Part shown: positions 35,233 through 43,526 of the stretch, piece after piece
Numbering within the stretch: the first letter of the stretch is position 1
Layout of the letters: each line of letters opens with the position of its first letter
NCBI RefSeq assembly: GCF_003594875.1
Contig: NZ_QZEY01000010.1
Location: 62,001-126,000 of the forward strand
Origin: Bailinhaonella thermotolerans
Lineage (GTDB): Bacteria > Actinomycetota > Actinomycetes > Streptosporangiales > Streptosporangiaceae
Direction of reading: 5' to 3'
DNA: 64,000 bases
The notes under the pieces: generated by a model
Told to the model about the DNA's origin: nothing
What the model saw: only the letters and a program-made list of their open reading frames with translations
Databases searched by the model: none
Translations under genes and position numbers: made by a program

Positions 35233-35583
35233 TCAGATGAGCATGCGGTCGGCGGTCTCGCCCAGCGCCGCGTGGGCGTTGCGCTTGCCCTTCAGGGTCG
35301 CGTCCAGCAGGAGGGCGCCCTTCTCGACCTCCTCCACGAGCGCCTTGTAGACCGTGGCGATCTGGTTGTGCGCGTTCTGGACGCTCGCGTGGAAGTCCCG
35401 CGCCGCCGGCCAGGCCCCGAAGTACTCGGGGCGGTTCAGGGCGTAGGACGTGTCGCCGCCGCCACCGGTCTGCACGAGGTTGACGTTGCCCTCGCCCTCG
35501 GTCAGCAAGGTGAGCTGCGCCCGGAGGGCCTTCACGGCGTCCTCGATCGCCTTGTGCTCCAGACTCTGCTTACCGGTTCCCAT
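35233..35583 (-). CDS. Small helical WXG100-like protein
   Basis: A 116-aa protein predicted to be mostly alpha-helical with a central turn YFGAWPAARDFHASV (Trp58) resembling the WXG turn but with Ala in place of Gly. A Gly-rich patch (TGGGGDTSY) precedes it. The ATG at 35583 follows GGGAGGAC at 4 bases. It is third in the Esx operon, between a canonical WXG100 gene and the long proline-tailed gene, so it is probably a helical partner or substrate of the secretion system. No named family recognised. Confidence 0.7.
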   Translation of the reverse strand: MGTGKQSLEHKAIEDAVKALRAQLTLLTEGEGNVNLVQTGGGGDTSYALNRPEYFGAWPAARDFHASVQNAHNQIATVYKALVEEVEKGALLLDATLKGKRNAHAALGETADRMLI

Positions 35584-35654
35584 CGGTGTCCTCCCGGGGT
35601 ACGGCCGGGGCCCCGGGCACCGCGGACGGCGGCCGGGGCGCGCGGCACGGGGCG

Positions 35655-35954
35655 TCAGCCGCCGAACGACTTCGCGCCGTACTGGTCGGCGGCGGAGAAG
35701 GTCTCGTTGACCACGCGGACCAGCTTGCTCATGCCCTGGATCATCGCGGACATCCGCGCCGAGGACTCGTCCCACTCGCGGCGGGCGATGTCGTAGGCCT
35801 CGCGGGCGGCGCCCTCCCACTCGATCAGGGCGAGCTTGTTCTCCAGGTCCTGCAGCGCCTGCTCCATCTTGCCCCAGGCCAGGGCGAAGTCCTGCTCCGA
35901 GCCGTCGAGCTGGTTGAAGTTGACCAGTGTGCGGTCGACGTCTCCGTATGACAT
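35655..35954 (-). CDS. WXG100 family protein (EsxB/EsxA type)
   Basis: A 99-aa WXG100 protein, the small helical-hairpin class exported by type VII secretion. The turn is LALIEWEGAAREAYDIARRE, with Trp46-Glu47-Gly48. Flanking helices cover about 15-42 and 50-88. A YxxxD/E export signal is not obvious at the C-terminus, where QYGAKSFGG ends the protein, so it may rely on its partner. It lies 24 bases after the other WXG100 gene, and such tandem genes usually encode a heterodimer. GAGGAG precedes the ATG. Confidence 0.88.
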   Translation of the reverse strand: MSYGDVDRTLVNFNQLDGSEQDFALAWGKMEQALQDLENKLALIEWEGAAREAYDIARREWDESSARMSAMIQGMSKLVRVVNETFSAADQYGAKSFGG

Positions 35955-35978
35955 CGGGATCTCCTCTTCGGATGGGGC

Positions 35979-36299
35979 TCAGGGGCGGTAGTTCAGGATG
36001 GCCGCGAGCTGGTTGGTGGCCTTCTCGGCCTGCTCCTGCGCGCCCTCGTACTGGATCTTGCTGCCGTGGATGTCCATGGCGAACTTCTCCAGCGCCCTGA
36101 TGACGCGCCCCATCTCCTGGTCCCAGGCGTGGTGGACAGCGTCGAACGAGATGGCCGACGAGCCGTCCCAGGCCCGCCGCAGCGTCTCCTTGGACGTGTT
36201 GACCTGGGTCTGAATGCCCTTGACGATGTTGGCCGTTTCCGTGATGTGGCCCACGGCCGTGGCCATGCTGCTGTGGCCTGCGCCGAGCTGTGACGCCAT
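35979..36299 (-). CDS. WXG100 family protein, first in Esx operon
   Basis: A 106-aa WXG100 protein. Trp44-Asp45-Gly46 forms the turn (LRRAWDGSSAISFDAVHHAW) between two amphipathic helices. The start at 36299 is chosen because GGAGGTG precedes it by 3-4 bases and MASQLGAG is a sensible N-terminus; a longer in-frame version exists but lacks support. It is the first gene of the four-gene operon 36299-33806 and likely pairs with the WXG100 protein encoded just downstream. Confidence 0.88.
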   Translation of the reverse strand: MASQLGAGHSSMATAVGHITETANIVKGIQTQVNTSKETLRRAWDGSSAISFDAVHHAWDQEMGRVIRALEKFAMDIHGSKIQYEGAQEQAEKATNQLAAILNYRP

Positions 36300-36490
36300 T
36301 TGCACCTCCGCGTGGACGTGGCCCGACTCTCCCCCGAAAGGTTGATGTATGACCAGACGGGACAAATCAATAGCCACAGTAACGATCTTCCATGGCGCCG
36401 AATCCAGCAGATCAAATAACGGTTCCGTAACGTGATTTCGTACGCCGAATGTCTCCGCAGGTCACGGCCGATCAGGGGGGGAACGGCCGA

Positions 36491-37906
36491 TCAGGGGGAG
36501 ACGGGCAGGGCGGCCCGCGCCGGGTCCAGCGCGGGGCCCTCGGGGATCATCTGGAGCAGGTTGCCCGGCATCGGGGCGACGTCCTTGGCCTGGTACCCCA
36601 GCTTCTCGATCAGGTCGGGCGAGGTCAGGGCGAACCGCTGCCCCTGGTCGGTGACGATCCAGTACGACCGGACCGCGTCGAGCCGGCCCTCGCCGGGGAG
36701 CAGCCCGGCCAGGATCGCCCCGCCCGGCGGCAGCACGACCTGGTCGAACCGGCCCGGGCCCGTTCCCGGCCGGACCGCCGGGCCCGCCGGGATCACCCCG
36801 CCCACCGAGAGCACGGCCCGCGTCGAGCCCCGCGCCGTGTCGGCGTACACCACGCACAGCGGCTCGTTCACCGGCAGTACGGCGATGCGCGGCGTCGCGG
36901 ACGGCAGCCGGTCGTCCCGGAGGACGATCTTGGACGGCGGGGCGGAGTTCGCGGTGGCGGCGTCCAGCGGGATCGCGGCGACGTCCGCCTTGCCGTACGC
37001 CGCCCGGCTTCCGGGGTCCAGGATCAGCATCGTGGCCTGCGCGGCGGAGACCGGGGCGAGGCCGTCGGCGAGCTGGACGTACCAGCGCGCCGCTCCGCCG
37101 GCGACGGACGGCACAGTGAAGATCTGGCCCACGCGGGCGGGGCGGCCTCCGGGGCCGGTCACCTCGCGGCCGCGCTCGGGCACCTCGGGGGCGGCGAAGT
37201 CGGGACCCGCGGGCAGGGCGTTGAGCCAGGACCCGGGCACCCTGCGCGGCGCGGCGTCGCTGAGCGCCCGCGCCGCCTGCTGCGTCACCCGCATGCGCCG
37301 GTCGGCCCAGACCAGCCACGGCTGGCCGTCCTCACCCTGGACCAGCAGCGCGTCGCCGGTGCCGCCGAGGGCCCGGCCGCCCGGGCGCGGCCCGGCCAGC
37401 AGGGTCACCTGGGGCCTGCCCGCCGACTCGCCGGTCTCCCGCACGCAGACCGACCACGGCCCGCGCACCAGCCGCTTCGGCTCGGGCAGCCACGCGGGCG
37501 CGCCGGGGATGCCGACCATGGGCGCGCGCGGGTAGCCGGCCAGCGACGCGCCCGAGACCGCCCGCCGCACCACGTCGGGGGTGTCCAGGATCAGCCGGGC
37601 CGAGGCGTAGTTGGCGACCGGGACGAGGCGCCTGCCGCGCTGGTCGAAGACGTAGCTGGCCCCGGTGTCCTCGTCGATCAGGAGCTGCCCCGGCTTGTCC
37701 AGCGCGGTCGCGCCCCCCTTGGAGATCAGCCCCCAGACGCCGAACCCGGCCAGCACCAGGACCCCGACCATGATCCCGCAGAAGGTGGCGACGTTGTGCC
37801 GCCGCATCGGCGACTCGGGCAGGTCGGGTTCACCCCGCAGCAGCGCCAGGCCCAGGCGCTGCTGCATGAACCGGTACGCCTGGTAGAGATCCTTGCGGGT
37901 CTGCAT
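36491..37906 (-). CDS. eccB: Type VII secretion protein EccB
   Basis: A core T7SS membrane component, 471 aa. MQTRKDLYQAYRFMQQRLGL is the family N-terminus facing the cytoplasm. One transmembrane helix lies at about 40-61 (VATFCGIMVGVLVLAGFGVW), followed by a large extracytoplasmic domain with the EccB repeats (GQLLIDEDTGASYVFDQRGR, YWIVTDQGQRFALTSPD). The start at 37906 is preferred over 37933 because it fits the family and follows GGGGAG. It sits between the Esx operon and the divergent proline-rich substrate gene. In other systems EccB joins EccC, EccD and sometimes EccE to form the export channel. Confidence 0.95.
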   Translation of the reverse strand: MQTRKDLYQAYRFMQQRLGLALLRGEPDLPESPMRRHNVATFCGIMVGVLVLAGFGVWGLISKGGATALDKPGQLLIDEDTGASYVFDQRGRRLVPVANYASARLILDTPDVVRRAVSGASLAGYPRAPMVGIPGAPAWLPEPKRLVRGPWSVCVRETGESAGRPQVTLLAGPRPGGRALGGTGDALLVQGEDGQPWLVWADRRMRVTQQAARALSDAAPRRVPGSWLNALPAGPDFAAPEVPERGREVTGPGGRPARVGQIFTVPSVAGGAARWYVQLADGLAPVSAAQATMLILDPGSRAAYGKADVAAIPLDAATANSAPPSKIVLRDDRLPSATPRIAVLPVNEPLCVVYADTARGSTRAVLSVGGVIPAGPAVRPGTGPGRFDQVVLPPGGAILAGLLPGEGRLDAVRSYWIVTDQGQRFALTSPDLIEKLGYQAKDVAPMPGNLLQMIPEGPALDPARAALPVSP

Positions 37907-38061
37907 GCACTCCCCGTTCACGGCGTTGTTCACGGCGTTCCGTCGCGGCGTGGATCAGCATAGAGATGAACGGTCGGGGCTTTTATCCGGTTTTCGGGTG
38001 TACGGCCCGGCGAGTCCGGCGTAATGTGCGAAACCGACATGATCGTGAGGCGGAGGCGGGC

Positions 38062-39198
38062 GTGAGCGGGGCTCAGAACAACGCCGGCGGGACCGGAGCC
38101 ACCGGCTCCTCAGGTCAGAACGGCACCGGCGGCACGGGCGGCACCGGAGCGGTCAACACCGGCTTCGGCAATGCCGGCAGGGGCGGGCTCGGCGGGCTCG
38201 GCATGGGCGGGCTCGGCATGGGCGGGCGGCCGGCGTACAACGTGGACGAGGACGCGGTCCGCTCCCTCGCGCAGAAGGTCGGCGGGCACGCGCCCCAGGT
38301 CGAGGAGTTCGGCCGGAAGGTCCAGGGCATCTCGATCGACTGGCCGGGGTTCGGCGGGATCGGCATGGGCCTCGCGTACACCCACGACGACGTCCGCGAC
38401 GCGCTCAGCAAGTCCCTGCGCCAGGCCCAGGGGGTGCTGCAGCGCTGGGACGCCACACTGCGGGAGTTCGTCGAGGTCAACGACAGCGCCAACAAGAAGG
38501 CCAAGAGCGAGGCGGAGCAGCTCGGCGGCGGACTGGGGGGCGGCGTCGGGGGCGGGCTGGGGGGCGGCGGCGGGATCAAGCCCGCCGATTTCAAGACGCC
38601 CCCGATCAAGACCCCGCCCATCAAGAACCCGCCGATGGACAAGATCCCGGGGCCCGACGACTTCGACATGGACCCCCGCGACGAGCTGCCCGGCCCCAAG
38701 CAGCCGGACTCCAAGCTGCCCGGCTCCGAGCTGCCGGACTCCAGGCTGCCGGACTCCAAGCTGCCCGATTCGGGCCTGCCCGACCCGAATGCGCCCGACG
38801 CGCGGCTCCCCGACTCCGGCCTGCCGGGCGCGGGGCTGCCCAAGGCCCCCGACCCCCGGGCGGCCGACCTGGCCGGCCTCGGCGACCCCTCGCGCCTGCC
38901 GAGCACGCCCATCGCCGACGCCCTGCGCTCGACGACCGGCGCGCCCTGGAGCGGCGGTCCCGGCGGCCCCGGCTCCGGGACCGGCCCCGGCGGGCCCGGC
39001 GGCGCGAACGGCCTCTCCCCCGCGTCCGCCCGCGGTGGCGTGCCCGGCATGGGAGGCATGCCGCTCATGCCGTACGCCCCGATGGGCGGCGGGGCAGGCG
39101 AGCAGGAACGTGAGAGGCAGCGGGGCGCGGCGGCGCCCGAGGACGAGAGCGTGTGGGGCGACGACGAGGACGTCGCGCCGCCGGTGATCGGCGCCTGA
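38062..39198 (+). CDS. WXG100-like protein with repeat-rich tail and EDESxW C-terminus
   Basis: A 378-aa likely T7SS substrate. After a Gly/Asn/Thr-rich start, residues about 60-155 form a WXG100-like hairpin (SIDWPGFGGIGMGLAYTHDD, Trp94). A short glycine spacer leads into a Pro/Lys/Asp-rich segment with repeated PPIK and LPDS/LPGS units (about 175-270), then a disordered Gly/Pro region. The C-terminus PEDESVWGDDEDVAPPVIGA matches a motif common at the ends of actinomycete T7SS-linked proteins. The GTG at 38062 follows GGAGG. It is first in a pair with the membrane protein at 39229 and divergent from eccB. Confidence 0.78.
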   Translation: MSGAQNNAGGTGATGSSGQNGTGGTGGTGAVNTGFGNAGRGGLGGLGMGGLGMGGRPAYNVDEDAVRSLAQKVGGHAPQVEEFGRKVQGISIDWPGFGGIGMGLAYTHDDVRDALSKSLRQAQGVLQRWDATLREFVEVNDSANKKAKSEAEQLGGGLGGGVGGGLGGGGGIKPADFKTPPIKTPPIKNPPMDKIPGPDDFDMDPRDELPGPKQPDSKLPGSELPDSRLPDSKLPDSGLPDPNAPDARLPDSGLPGAGLPKAPDPRAADLAGLGDPSRLPSTPIADALRSTTGAPWSGGPGGPGSGTGPGGPGGANGLSPASARGGVPGMGGMPLMPYAPMGGGAGEQERERQRGAAAPEDESVWGDDEDVAPPVIGA

Positions 39199-39228
39199 CC
39201 GGGCGCACGGACGAGGAGGGAAGCGGCC

Positions 39229-40092
39229 ATGCCGCCAAGACCCACGGGCGCCGCGGAAGCGGTGGGCACGGACTTCGAGAGCGGCCGGTGGATGTACATG
39301 GCCGGGGCCTCCATGGCGCTCTCCGCGACCCCGATCCTGATGTTCGTCGCGGGCGGCCCCTGGCTCGGCCGGACACTGCTCACCATCGACGGGCTCATGC
39401 TGGCGATGGTGTCCAACCCCGGCAGCATGAAGAAGGCGGCCGACCAGTGGATGACCGCCAACGGCGGCCCCGGGACGTCCAACAGCGACTACATCGACAA
39501 GCTCGGCGACGAGATGCGGGGCTTCCACGAGTCGCTGCGCAACCTCACGAAGCAGACCAAGCAGGACGAGGTCTGGACGGGGAGCCCGTTCGAGGCGTTC
39601 GACGACGCGGTGACGAAGTTCCTCGACGCGCTGGAGATCGTGCGCACGGCGCGGAACAACTGCGGCAAGACCCTGGAGGGCTGCGCGAAGATCTACATGG
39701 CGGGCGCCCAGATCTCGTTCCTCGTGGGCTCCTTCATGGTCGCGCTGGCGGGCTCCGCGATGGTCACCATCGCCGGGGGGCCGGCGGCCCTGGGACTCGC
39801 GCGGGCGATCTACGCCATCCAGCTCAGGAACATCCTGCCGGTGCTCAAGACGGTCGTCTCGGGCCACAAGAAGGCCCTCATCGCGGTGACCGTCATCATG
39901 GCCCTGGTCCGGCAGCACTGCGACAAGCAGGGGCAGCTCTTCTTCGGCATGTCGTCGCTGAAGATGGAGCAGCCGCCGAGCTTCAAGGGCGCCGAGGTCA
40001 AGTCGCGCCAGGGCCTCCCGGTCCACGAGCCGGACATGGAAGTGCCGAAGCAGCCCAAGCCCAGCATCCTCGACAGCATCCTCCCGTTCTGA
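39229..40092 (+). CDS. WXG100-like protein with membrane hairpins
   Basis: A 287-aa protein of unknown function with an organised layout. It has an N-terminal hydrophobic pair (about 24-63), a soluble helical region containing VWTGSPFEAFDDAV (Trp116-Thr-Gly, a WXG turn), a second hydrophobic pair (about 158-195) and a further helix near 220-232. The tail is charged with KPSILDSILPF. The same layout is seen in the proteins at 48264 and 57407, each beside a YbaB-like gene. Here the YbaB gene (40204) converges. GGAGGGAAG precedes the ATG. It is likely a substrate or membrane adaptor of the T7SS. Confidence 0.72.
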   Translation: MPPRPTGAAEAVGTDFESGRWMYMAGASMALSATPILMFVAGGPWLGRTLLTIDGLMLAMVSNPGSMKKAADQWMTANGGPGTSNSDYIDKLGDEMRGFHESLRNLTKQTKQDEVWTGSPFEAFDDAVTKFLDALEIVRTARNNCGKTLEGCAKIYMAGAQISFLVGSFMVALAGSAMVTIAGGPAALGLARAIYAIQLRNILPVLKTVVSGHKKALIAVTVIMALVRQHCDKQGQLFFGMSSLKMEQPPSFKGAEVKSRQGLPVHEPDMEVPKQPKPSILDSILPF

Positions 40093-40119
40093 CCCCCGCC
40101 GCCCCCTGACCCCCGCGTC

Positions 40120-40175
40120 CCCGTACGGCGGGCCGCCCGCCGGGGCTTCCCGTACGGCGGGCCGCCCGCCGGGGC
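40120..40175. repeat. 27-bp direct repeat carrying the CCGTACGGCGGG palindrome
   Basis: Two identical 27-base copies (40120-40146 and 40149-40175) start CCCGTACGGCGGGCC and are themselves hairpin-forming (GGCGGGC/GCCCGCC). They lie between two convergent stops, so they may act as terminators. Confidence 0.75.
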
Positions 40176-40203
40176 GCGTCCGCCGTACGCCGGCCGGGGC
40201 GGG

Positions 40204-40644
40204 TCAGCCCAGGTCCTCCAGCTCGCGGCGGATCCGGGTGAACTCGCCCATGACGTCCTCGAAGGCGCGGTCGTAGGTGGCCTCCGCCTCGCGGAGCCGT
40301 TCCATGGCCGCCTCGGGGTCCCGCAGCAGTTCCCCGGGTCCGGAGGAGCCGCCGAAGACGTCGTTCATCACCTCGGCGGTGTTCCGCTGGAAGTCGGCGA
40401 GGGCCTCGTGCAGGACCTGCTTGACGAGCTGGGACAGGTCCTCGGCGGGCAGCCGCAGGGCCTTGGGCCGGATCTCCAGCTCGCGCAGCCCCTCGGCGGA
40501 GTACTCCGCGTACACGAGCCGGCGCTCGTCCTCCGCCGACCCCGTCACCTTCGCCATGCGCTCGGTGGCGTCCTGCAGCGCGGCCATGTGCTGGGGGATG
40601 CGGTTGACCAGCGCGTCCACGTCGATGTTCTCGAAACCCTCCAT
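40204..40644 (-). CDS. YbaB/EbfC-like protein
   Basis: A 146-aa protein with the YbaB layout: an N-terminal helix (about 8-32), two or three strands (RLVYAEYSAEGLRELEIRP) and a C-terminal helix pair. YbaB/EbfC proteins bind DNA as tweezer-like dimers. In actinomycete T7SS loci, related proteins (the EspL group) act as secretion chaperones. It is one of four such genes in this island. Its C-terminal extension (about 100-146) is coiled-coil and acidic. It is monocistronic on the minus strand and converges on the 39229 gene. Confidence 0.78.
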   Translation of the reverse strand: MEGFENIDVDALVNRIPQHMAALQDATERMAKVTGSAEDERRLVYAEYSAEGLRELEIRPKALRLPAEDLSQLVKQVLHEALADFQRNTAEVMNDVFGGSSGPGELLRDPEAAMERLREAEATYDRAFEDVMGEFTRIRRELEDLG

Positions 40645-40661
40645 GCCTCCCTCTCCGTGTC

Positions 40662-40731
40662 GTCCGGCGTCGCCAGGTTCGTCCGGCGTCGCCAGGTTCG
40701 TCCGGCGTCGCCAGGTTCGTCCGGCGTCGTC
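40662..40731. repeat. 19-bp tandem repeat, three full copies plus partial
   Basis: GTCCGGCGTCGCCAGGTTC is repeated exactly at 40662-40680, 40681-40699 and 40700-40718, with a diverged partial copy after it. It lies upstream of the YbaB gene, within its leader on the minus strand. There are no spacers. Confidence 0.9.
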
Positions 40732-40767
40732 AGGCGTCGTCCGGCCTCGCGCCGGCGCGCCGGTGGG

Positions 40768-40798
40768 GTACGGCGGGCCGGGTGGCGGCCCGCCGTAC
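40768..40798 (-). terminator. Hairpin after the M23-SapA gene
   Basis: GTACGGCGGGCC (40768-40779) pairs perfectly with 40787-40798 around a 7-base loop, 5 bases beyond the stop of the peptidase gene on the minus strand. Confidence 0.7.
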
Positions 40799-40803
40799 GG
40801 GGA

Positions 40804-41997
40804 TCAACCGCAGTGCTCGAAGGAGCTGGAGTACTTCTGCGAGCCGATGGAGCCGCCCCACCGGACGCAGATCTTGGGGGCGTGGGCGCGGACCGGGCCG
40901 GCGTAGTACAGGTACTGGCCGGTGTCGCTGGTCGTGCTGCGCTTCTGCACCTCCAGGAAGGCCGACGTCGCCGAGGCCTTGCCGACGCCCGCGCCGGACT
41001 TCAGCGTGACGACGCAGTTGTGGCCGGTGGAGTCGCTGTAGAGCAGGTAGACCCGGCCCGCGTCGCCGAGGGCGGCCGAGTCGATGACCCGGTAGCCGGG
41101 GCCGCAGACGATCTGCGGGGTGTAGGGGTTCTTCTTGGGGTCGGAGGGGGCGGGCTGGCCCGGGTTCGGCTGACCCGGCTGACCCGGCTTGGGCGGGGCC
41201 GGCTTGGGCGGGGCCGGCTTGGGCTTGCCCTTGTCACCGCAGTTCTTCGACGTCACGGTGGCCACGGGGTACGGGAACCGGCGGCCGTCGAAGTTGGCGG
41301 CCCGGATGTTGCCGGGGTAGGAGCCGCTCGCCCGGACCTCGTAGTGCAGGTGCGGGACGGTGCTGTTGCCCGGCCGGGTGGTGCCGCCGACCTCGCCGAT
41401 CCGCTGGCCCTGCGCGACCGTCTGGCCCGCGCGCACGCCGAGCCGGTGCAGGTGGGCGTAGTAGGTGCGCCAGCCGCCGCCGTGGTCGATCACCACGAGG
41501 TTGCCGAAGCCGTTGGCGTTGCCCTGGTGGGCCGCGGTGACCACGCGCCCCGCGGCAGCGGCGACGACCTCGTCGCCCCGGTCGGCGGCGGGGCCGTTGC
41601 CGCGGTTGAAGTCGATCTCGTAGGAGGTGCGGTGGCGGCTGCTGGAGCGGGCGTCGCCCGTCCACGCCTGCCCGCACGGGAAGGGCATCTGGAAGCGGGG
41701 CTCACCGCGCGCCGCCATGAGGTCGGCGCCCGGGTCGGCCGCGACGTCGGCGGGCGTCTCCGTCCCGTCGGCCACCGAGGGCGCCCCGGGCTGCGGCCGG
41801 AGCGGGTACGGCACGGCGGACGGCGGCACGTAGGGATCGACGAAGTTGACGCGGGGGCCGGAGGAGGCGGTGGGGGTGGGGGTCGGGGTCGGGCTGGGGG
41901 CCGGGTCGGCCGCGCTCGGGGCGGCGGTGGCGACGACCACCGCCAAGCCCAGCGTGAGAGCTCCCGGAGGGAGGAGGGCTCTGATTCGCATGATCAT
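40804..41997 (-). CDS. Secreted M23 peptidase with C-terminal SapA-like module
   Basis: An exported zinc endopeptidase of 397 aa that should cut peptidoglycan cross-bridges. The signal peptide is about 1-30, followed by a PTPTPT linker. The LytM/M23 domain at about 100-245 has His122 and Asp129 (SRHRTSYEIDF), the AHLH at 181-184 and HLH at 216-218, so all zinc and catalytic residues are present. A Lys/Pro-rich linker (256-285) leads to a 110-residue module starting NPYTPQIVCGPGYRV, with NCVVTLKS, DTGQYLYYAGP and SSFEHCG. This closely resembles SapA and the end of the kinase at 50532. It lies inside the T7SS island downstream of eccD on the same strand. Confidence 0.88.
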   Translation of the reverse strand: MIMRIRALLPPGALTLGLAVVVATAAPSAADPAPSPTPTPTPTASSGPRVNFVDPYVPPSAVPYPLRPQPGAPSVADGTETPADVAADPGADLMAARGEPRFQMPFPCGQAWTGDARSSSRHRTSYEIDFNRGNGPAADRGDEVVAAAAGRVVTAAHQGNANGFGNLVVIDHGGGWRTYYAHLHRLGVRAGQTVAQGQRIGEVGGTTRPGNSTVPHLHYEVRASGSYPGNIRAANFDGRRFPYPVATVTSKNCGDKGKPKPAPPKPAPPKPGQPGQPNPGQPAPSDPKKNPYTPQIVCGPGYRVIDSAALGDAGRVYLLYSDSTGHNCVVTLKSGAGVGKASATSAFLEVQKRSTTSDTGQYLYYAGPVRAHAPKICVRWGGSIGSQKYSSSFEHCG

Positions 41998-42081
41998 CAG
42001 TGTGACCCGAGAAAGTTAACAAATGGGGCTCTTGTTATAAATCCATACGATCGGTACACACGGGAGACCAACGGGAGCCCC

Positions 42082-43488
42082 CTACCCGGCCAGCCCGCGC
42101 ACGATCGCGTAGAGGTCCAGCACGGCCATGGCCAGCGGGAACAGGCTGACGATCACGATGAACTCCAGGATGTCGCCCGCGCGCCCCCAGAAGGGCGTCG
42201 GCTTCCACTCCGGCAGCCACACCCCCAGGGCCACCGTGAGCACCGCCCCCCAGAACAGCGCCAGCATCAGCACCAGCACGGGCACCGGCCCGTCCGCCCG
42301 GGCGGCCGCGACGACCACCGGCAGCGCCAGCCCGGCGAGCCCGGCCGCGATCAGCCACACGCGCTGGCCGAACCCCTCGAAGACCCGGGCCCGCAGCACC
42401 AGCGCCAGGCCGCAGGCCACCGACATCGCGATCGCCGCCCAGCCGCCCTCGACGGCGAGCGCGGCCTGCCCGCCCAGCGCCACGAGCGCGATCCCGGCCA
42501 CGAGCCCGGTGGCGTACCGGTCCGCCTCGGCGGCGCGGTCCGCCACCTGCGGGGCGTCCACCTCCTGGTCGTCGGCGCGCAGCTCCTCGGCGTTGGCGGG
42601 CAGCGCGGGCAGCGGGAGCCGGGCCATCCGGAACGACACGACCGGGATGAGCGGGGCGAGGGCCAGCACGAGCGCCGCCGCCACCGCCGCGGTCCCGGCC
42701 CCGGAGACGTCCAGCGTGAGCGCCGCCAGGGCCGCCGCCGCGCCCGTGAACCCGGCCAGCGCGAACCCGATGAAGTTCGCCATGCCCTCGACGATCGTGA
42801 ACCCCGCCACGGTCGCCGTGAGCGTGACCGCCGAGAACCCGGCGAGCGCGTGCGGCGCCCCCATGCCGTCCAGCGGCGCGGCGGCGGCCGGGGCGAAGAA
42901 CCCGGCGAGGAAGGCGTACGGCAGCGCGGCGTAGCCGACGATCGCGCCCCCCGGGGAGTCGCCGGCCGCCCGGGAGACCACCGCGCCCCAGGTGACCAGC
43001 AGCGCGGCGGCCACGGCGCTCGCGATCGCCGCGGGCGTCCAGGGCGGCCCCGAGAACACCGGCAGCAGCGACCCGGCGACCAGCAGGGCCGATCCCGCGA
43101 CCAGCCCGGTCCGCCTCGTGTGGTGGGCGCTCCAGCGGGTGGTGCGCTCCCTGACCCCCGACGCGATGACGTCCGCCACGTCGTCGAAGGCCGCCGCGGG
43201 GGCCTCGGACCCGCGCGGGACCAGCCGCAGCACCTCGCCGTCCAGCACCTGGAGCGCGGCCAGCGTCGCGCCGAGGTCCAGCGGCGGGCCGGCCACCCGC
43301 TGGATCACCCAGCCGTTCGGCGGGATCTCCCCGTCGGCGTCGTGGGTCGCGCGCAGCAGGGTCGGCAGCATGTGGGTCAGCGGCACGTCCGACGGCAGCG
43401 CGAGATCGATACGCTTTCGCGGGGTCACGAATGTGACGCGGCACAGTGACGCATGCGAAACATGGGAAATGTGGGCAAGCTGACTCAC
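42082..43488 (-). CDS. eccD: Type VII secretion integral membrane protein EccD
   Basis: The multi-helix channel subunit of the T7SS, 468 aa. The N-terminal ubiquitin-like domain (RVTFVTPRKRIDLALPSDVP through LDGEVLRLVPRG) is followed by eleven predicted membrane helices, the standard EccD layout. The GTG at 43488 is used because no better start precedes the ubiquitin-like fold; the Shine-Dalgarno sequence is weak. Its start lies only 38 bases from the divergent eccC start, so the two core genes share a very short regulatory region. Confidence 0.94.
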   Translation of the reverse strand: MSQLAHISHVSHASLCRVTFVTPRKRIDLALPSDVPLTHMLPTLLRATHDADGEIPPNGWVIQRVAGPPLDLGATLAALQVLDGEVLRLVPRGSEAPAAAFDDVADVIASGVRERTTRWSAHHTRRTGLVAGSALLVAGSLLPVFSGPPWTPAAIASAVAAALLVTWGAVVSRAAGDSPGGAIVGYAALPYAFLAGFFAPAAAAPLDGMGAPHALAGFSAVTLTATVAGFTIVEGMANFIGFALAGFTGAAAALAALTLDVSGAGTAAVAAALVLALAPLIPVVSFRMARLPLPALPANAEELRADDQEVDAPQVADRAAEADRYATGLVAGIALVALGGQAALAVEGGWAAIAMSVACGLALVLRARVFEGFGQRVWLIAAGLAGLALPVVVAAARADGPVPVLVLMLALFWGAVLTVALGVWLPEWKPTPFWGRAGDILEFIVIVSLFPLAMAVLDLYAIVRGLAG

Positions 43489-43507
43489 TCGGCTAACACT
43501 TTCCCAT
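43462..43507. promoter_or_regulatory. Inverted repeat flanking the eccD/eccC divergent starts
   Basis: ATGGGAAA at 43462-43469 and its complement TTTCCCAT at 43500-43507 are separated by 30 bases. They frame the eccD start codon and the eccC Shine-Dalgarno sequence (GGAAGGGG). This is a candidate shared operator or mRNA structure. Confidence 0.4.
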
Positions 43508-43526
43508 ACCGGAAGGGGACCGCAAG

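Noticed and set aside
40662-40731. Possible CRISPR array or attachment site
   Set aside because: 19-base units follow each other without spacers and no integrase or cas gene is nearby.
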